Origin: Punctularia strigosozonata HHB-11173 SS5
Taxonomy: Eukaryota; Basidiomycota; Agaricomycetes; Corticiales; Punctulariaceae
Length of the DNA stretch: 64,000 nucleotides
Assembly (NCBI RefSeq): GCF_000264995.1
Contig: NW_006767434.1
Location: forward strand, 528,902-592,901
Reading direction: 5' to 3'
The position numbers and the translations under genes are program-made. Below, one piece after another: positions 60,201 to 64,000 of this stretch. A model generated the notes under the pieces. The model was not told where the DNA came from and made no database searches. It saw only the letters and a list, made by a program, of their open reading frames with translations. Within the stretch, counting starts at the first letter, position 1. Each line of letters begins with the position of its first letter.

Positions 60201-62903
60201 CGGTTGGTTGCGAGGGAGATTGTTCGCTGTTGACAGCGTAGAGCTGCACTTTCCTCCTCGCCTTCCTCGTGATGCGTGTGGACAGCGCTTGGTATGGCGA
60301 CACCAGCTCGACGCTGTCAGACTTTGTAGGTAGGAAAGAGATTCTATGAAGCAATCGAATACTCAAACAATGAACTCAGCGACGGTGGCAAGGATCGTAG
60401 ACAGCCTTGAACTTACTGCTGGACAGGAAGTTCGGACGATTTGATTGATCCTTCCGACTTGGTCGAGCTGGTCGAGGAATCGTGTTCTAGGCTGTACACG
60501 TCAGCGTGGTCCTGGATTCAAAGGATCAATATATCATGAGATTGTTGAGCGATGGCCAAAAAAAAAATCGACATACATCATAGACCAATGCATAGTGTCG
60601 TTCGTTGATGAATTGGACATCTTGAATTGATGGGACAGTCGTCTCAAATACTCTGGTCAACTCCCCTTGACGGAGTTCCCAGCCCTATGGGCTATGGTAG
60701 CATGATCGACGATCAATACGCACGAGAACTTACCGACAGATGTTCTGGAAGGTTGCGACTCCATACGAGGCAAATTGAGCCGTAATCATAACTCCGACTC
60801 CGGACGCAAGCCTCGAGAGCATCGCCTTCCTCCAGTACTTTGCCAAATACGGTATCCGAGCCCAGCTCTACTTCCGAAGCATCGTCGTCGGCGTCCCGGT
60901 TTTTCTCTAGCAAGACGACATCTTCGGCAGAACGGGACGCGAAAACCTTGAACGGGTTGGGCAGGGTCAAATGGTGCCCATCTGACATCGATTCGGCATG
61001 CGTCTTCGGCCCGGAGCTAGTTGCCGGTGCCGCGGGTTCCTTGGGCTGGAGAATGAATGGACGTGATACGAGGTCTCCAGACGCATTGACGTAGATTAAA
61101 GACAAAGAACCTGTAGACAGGCGTCTGCATTAGTGATGACAGGTGTTCCTAGCCACCCGGAATGCCTTACCGTGGCCAGCCCTGTGTAGCGCGATTCCTT
61201 CCGTTGCTCCGGCTATATACCACTCGCCGATTTTGTCCATTGTTGGCGGGTCAACGTTGCTTTCTTCCTGCGCACGATGCATAAAGACAACGATCCGCGT
61301 CGTGTTCTCAGCTTGAGAATGTGCTTGAGAATCTAACGCCGTGAACAACTCGTCTTGGCGTCCGCATGCAATACATATGGTGTCGCCGGTTTGCTGTACC
61401 AAAAGAATGCACCAATTCAGTTATATTCTATACCTTCGGCAAAAGGATATTCGAACGCACCATCCCAGGTTCTTGCTCTACGACATGAAGATTGTGCCAT
61501 TCCCATGCATGTTCGTCGCGCTCCGAACCGGCTGAAACGCTCGCACGCGAACTGCCGTCGTCCAAGCATATATCTGCTAAATCACTGAGGTATTGTCAAA
61601 ACTGGCCGTGGACCTGCGAACATTCACTTACCCGTTCTCTTGCAAAACCAGAATGGACGAAGTCTTGGGAAGCAGATGCATTGCAACAACCCCACAACCG
61701 GGACCCGTCCGCGCCGGTACTGCATGGAATTTAAGGGCCAGAGAAGAATGCTCCGTTGGCACGTCCACGAAGGTTGTGCCCGCTCCGTCCGGCGAAGACG
61801 GAGGTGAAAGAGATTGGACAGAGAACGCTGGAGAGTGCGTCGCCGAGAGTAGAGAAGTGGGCTGACGGTTTAATCTGGACCTTTCTCCCGCAGATGCGCT
61901 AGGCGAAAGCGTCGATTGCTTCGAGGGAGGGCTCGTTCTGCCGATGGCAAGGTCTGGTTTGAAGCTCGGCATTATCCCGTCGAGCACGGAGTGTTCGCGG
62001 ACACCGCTGTTGGCGAGGATGCCCTTGAGCTTATCCGGTTCGTCATCGTAATCCACGTAATTCTTCGGTGCTTCGGCCTGCGAGGTCGTCACGCCTGATA
62101 CTATCCGAGAGCGTGACGTGAGATTGAACGGAGCAGACATCCCGAAGCCATGTCCTGGGGAATGAGATCTTCGCCCGGACGCGGAGGTCGAGCCAAGGCT
62201 GAGAACGGAGCGGGAGGAGGGTGAAGGTGATGTGGAACGAGAGGAGGCAGTGATAGCCGATACTTGTTGGAGGTCGGGCACAGATGTGTTCAGACTTCCT
62301 TGGGGTCTGTTCTGCGCAGCAATGAGGTATACGGAACCGTCCTCGCACCCCAGAACGACACCTCTATCCTGAAGTCCTGCCTTCGGATCATCGGTTGCCG
62401 CTGGAAATCCCCAAGAAATAAGGCGAAATACAGAAGCTTGAGTGAGTGAATCTTCCACGCTTGAACCTTCCCCGGGAGATGGCAATATGAACGGGACAAT
62501 GAGTCGAGATGGATTCATGATCGACATTTCCTCCGACAACACCTGCAGCGCGTTGGTGACATCAACACGCGCTCAGTGATGCTCGCTGAATGATCTAGAG
62601 CGTCTCGCTGATATCTTGCTACCTTCAGATGGTGTAGAGCATCCTCGTGAGTTGAAACAGCCTGTAGTGCCGTAATGCAGAAGGAGAGACACCGCGGCGG
62701 AGGGAGTCCGAGCAGACGACCAGAGTCGAGGTCTGTTCCAATGGGCACGTGAGCCTGTGAAGGGGGGGGGGGGGGGGGGCGGCGTCGGGGCTAAGGCTGT
62801 TAGTGTTGCACATGTTGCCCCGCGCGCTCTTTGGCCAGAAGCAGCACTGCAGTCTTCTACTCACCTTCGTTCCTGTTGCATTCCAAGGAATCCGGAGCCA
62901 GCT
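57255..62903 (-). CDS. Large WD40 protein, WDR7 (rabconnectin-3 beta)-like
   Basis: At least fourteen exons over 5.6 kb, well over 1,200 residues. The N-terminal half: SWLRIPWNATGTK, HVPIGTDLDSGRLLGLPPPR, CITALQAVSTHEDALHHLK, DRGVVLGCEDGSVYLIAAQ, a long Ser/Pro insert, VVAMHLLPKTSSILVLQENG, GEWYIAGATEGIALHRAGHG, RLIVGGADDGTVAIWAF, LGEGNLLLLYADGRARLWDT and LEFWRSMSLEKAEEML. A helical middle part (VSQLLSTSSGGGKLMLETIR, DAIQRLAGELRQAIRVVMDA) is followed by C-terminal blades: QRLAVGTSEGAVVMYDLKTA, LEGHKKRPAGLSFSPDGRRL then VTVSLDESVVLVWKVG. Two WD blocks around a helical core is the WDR7 plan. In animals WDR7 pairs with DMXL proteins on the V-ATPase; a similar role here is inference. The first coding exon, upstream of 62903, was not found, and two or three internal junctions are uncertain. 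Confidence 0.75.
62761..62780 (-). other. Homopolymer C tract before an intron acceptor
   Basis: Some 19 G on the plus strand, so C on the gene's sense strand, forming nearly the whole polypyrimidine tract just before TTCACAG in an intron of the WDR7-like gene. Confidence 0.85.
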
Positions 62904-63537
62904 CTAAAAATGGCCCAATACTGCTTTTCCTGCGTCCGCTTCGAATGGCTCGAAGATATTTCCTCGGCTTCAGACCGTTCCTTCCAATGAAGTGATTCAG
63001 GCTGTTGTCAGCCAATAATGAACAATTCTCTAGACAGGGTACCCTTAATACTTTGCTAGAATCTCTTGTCGTGAAACAAGCAGATGACAGGAGAATCCGA
63101 CTAGACCGGATCTGCAGCCACTACCCACTGCTATTGAATGTCCAGCCTCTGCGATAAGAGTTCCACCGGCCTCCTGTCGTTTCGAGGCTTTCATTCGGGC
63201 ACTAGAGTTCCTTGCTTTTCTGCATTCCGTGATCAGTTTGGAATACTTCCTCGCCTTCGGTGCCTGGACGTGCTGTCATTCACCTCGGATCCCTCTGGGG
63301 GTATCGGTCACAACATCTACGATGCCGCTACGTGCAGATCATTTACGTCGCCCAATCCTCCCGGATCGAAGTGATTTAGGATCATTGGAAATCACTCCGC
63401 GTCGATCCATCCGCACCCGCACCTGTAAGTTTCGCGCATCGCGGGGTAAGCCGTACTCCAGGCTGTTCCTGAACCACTAATATTCCTGGCTGATTGGTCG
63501 GCTGTCTAAACGAGTATTACTTTGTTCAGATCTAGGG
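62904..63537. other. Spacer at the 5' side of the WDR7-like gene
   Basis: Should hold its first exon and promoter. A minus-strand ATG near 63190 (MKASKRQEAGG...) is a candidate, but I could not join it convincingly. Confidence 0.3.
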
Positions 63538-64000
63538 CTAATCATATGCTGCTTCGATACTTTCGGCGCTTATACCCTCCGAAGCGATCGGCGGACTACA
63601 CAGCCATACGTCACAACCGCAATTGAACCTTTTCCGGCGACATGGCATTGGCTCGCCTTGTACTCTGCAGCTCTTTACGTACCGCTTGTGGGATCTCTGA
63701 TATTGTTCCGGACACCTCCATGCGATACTCTGGCATGTGCCGCACTGCAACACGCCCTGGGCCTCTTTCACGGTCTTCTCGGCATCTTCCCGCAGGACGT
63801 TCCGCGCGGGCTCGATGACGACAGTCGGGAGTATGTGGTAGTAGCCTCCGATTCAGCGGCCACGGATGACCGCAATGTTCAGCCAACTCGGTGAAGGAAG
63901 GCTATATTTCTATGTCATAATTTGGCACGTCGCAGACGGGAGGCAGTCGATCTCGTACAGTTCGCGGACGTAGGAATTGTTTCCGAGTCGCCGCTGAGCC
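63538..64000 (-). CDS. 3' part of an unrecognised Cys-containing gene, running off the window
   Basis: A minus-strand frame covers at least 63538 to about 63830 and ends in TAG at 63538. It reads YYHILPTVVIEPARNVLRED, AEKTVKEAQGVLQCGTCQSI, AWRCPEQYQRSHKRYVKSCR and on to FNCGCDVWLCSPPIA before ISAESIEAAYD. C-x2-C, C and C-x-C spacing suggests metal binding. A GTACGT after SHKR could be a donor, making the true end different. The 5' part lies beyond 64000. No family recognised. Confidence 0.4.

Overview
The window reads as nuclear DNA of a filamentous basidiomycete, most likely an Agaricomycete. Nearly every gene is cut by many short GT-AG introns (about 45-65 nt), genes lie on both strands with short spacers, and the content is fungal: HIS1, AFG2, complex I and ATP synthase subunits, an Ssr4 chromatin subunit, a DAL5-type transporter, and a GH11 xylanase with a fungal CBM1, which fits a plant-litter or wood decomposer. 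No rRNA, tRNA, CRISPR, retroelement or DNA transposon was recognised. One assembly gap of 652 N sits at 42022-42673.

Layout, left to right. 2-4.3 kb: a CAMK-like protein kinase (+). 5.3-10.6 kb: HIS1 and AFG2 in tandem (-). 11.3-15.8 kb: a three-copy tandem family of unrecognised single-pass membrane proteins (+), two whole and the third decayed. 16.2-18.2 kb: a DAL5-family MFS transporter (+). 18.5-19.7 kb: an unrecognised gene (+). 20-29.1 kb: a minus-strand block with the complex I 51-kDa subunit, three related alpha/beta hydrolases, a relic of ATP17, and the intact ATP17. 29-35 kb: gene-poor, with an 84-residue cysteine-rich protein and a short basic protein. 35.9-41.2 kb: a C2H2 zinc-finger factor, a protein with a possible nucleotidyltransferase fold, and an unrecognised helical protein. 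41.2-45.6 kb: no supported gene. 45.7-51.2 kb: a dual-specificity phosphatase, an Ssr4-type SWI/SNF-RSC subunit, and the GH11-CBM1 xylanase. 52.6-62.9 kb: a SUN-domain SLP1-like protein, V-ATPase proteolipid c, and a large WDR7-like WD40 protein. The last 0.5 kb holds the 3' end of another gene.

Themes. The mitochondrial genes NDUFV1 and ATP17 bracket a hydrolase array that grew by segmental duplication: between two hydrolases lies a fossil of ATP17 with first-exon and last-exon relics but no middle exon. In this array the nucleophile-elbow residue is Ser in one paralog and Cys in the other two, and one of the Cys copies has an in-frame stop. V-ATPase subunit c sits next to a relative of the V-ATPase-associated WDR7. 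Splicing oddities recur: a 4-nt coding first exon and non-GT donors in HIS1, a 13-nt internal exon in VMA3, a 405-nt intron in the complex I gene, and a G-quadruplex-type run in a long phosphatase intron. Exon models were made by eye from reading frame, splice consensus and remembered family sequence; no search was run.
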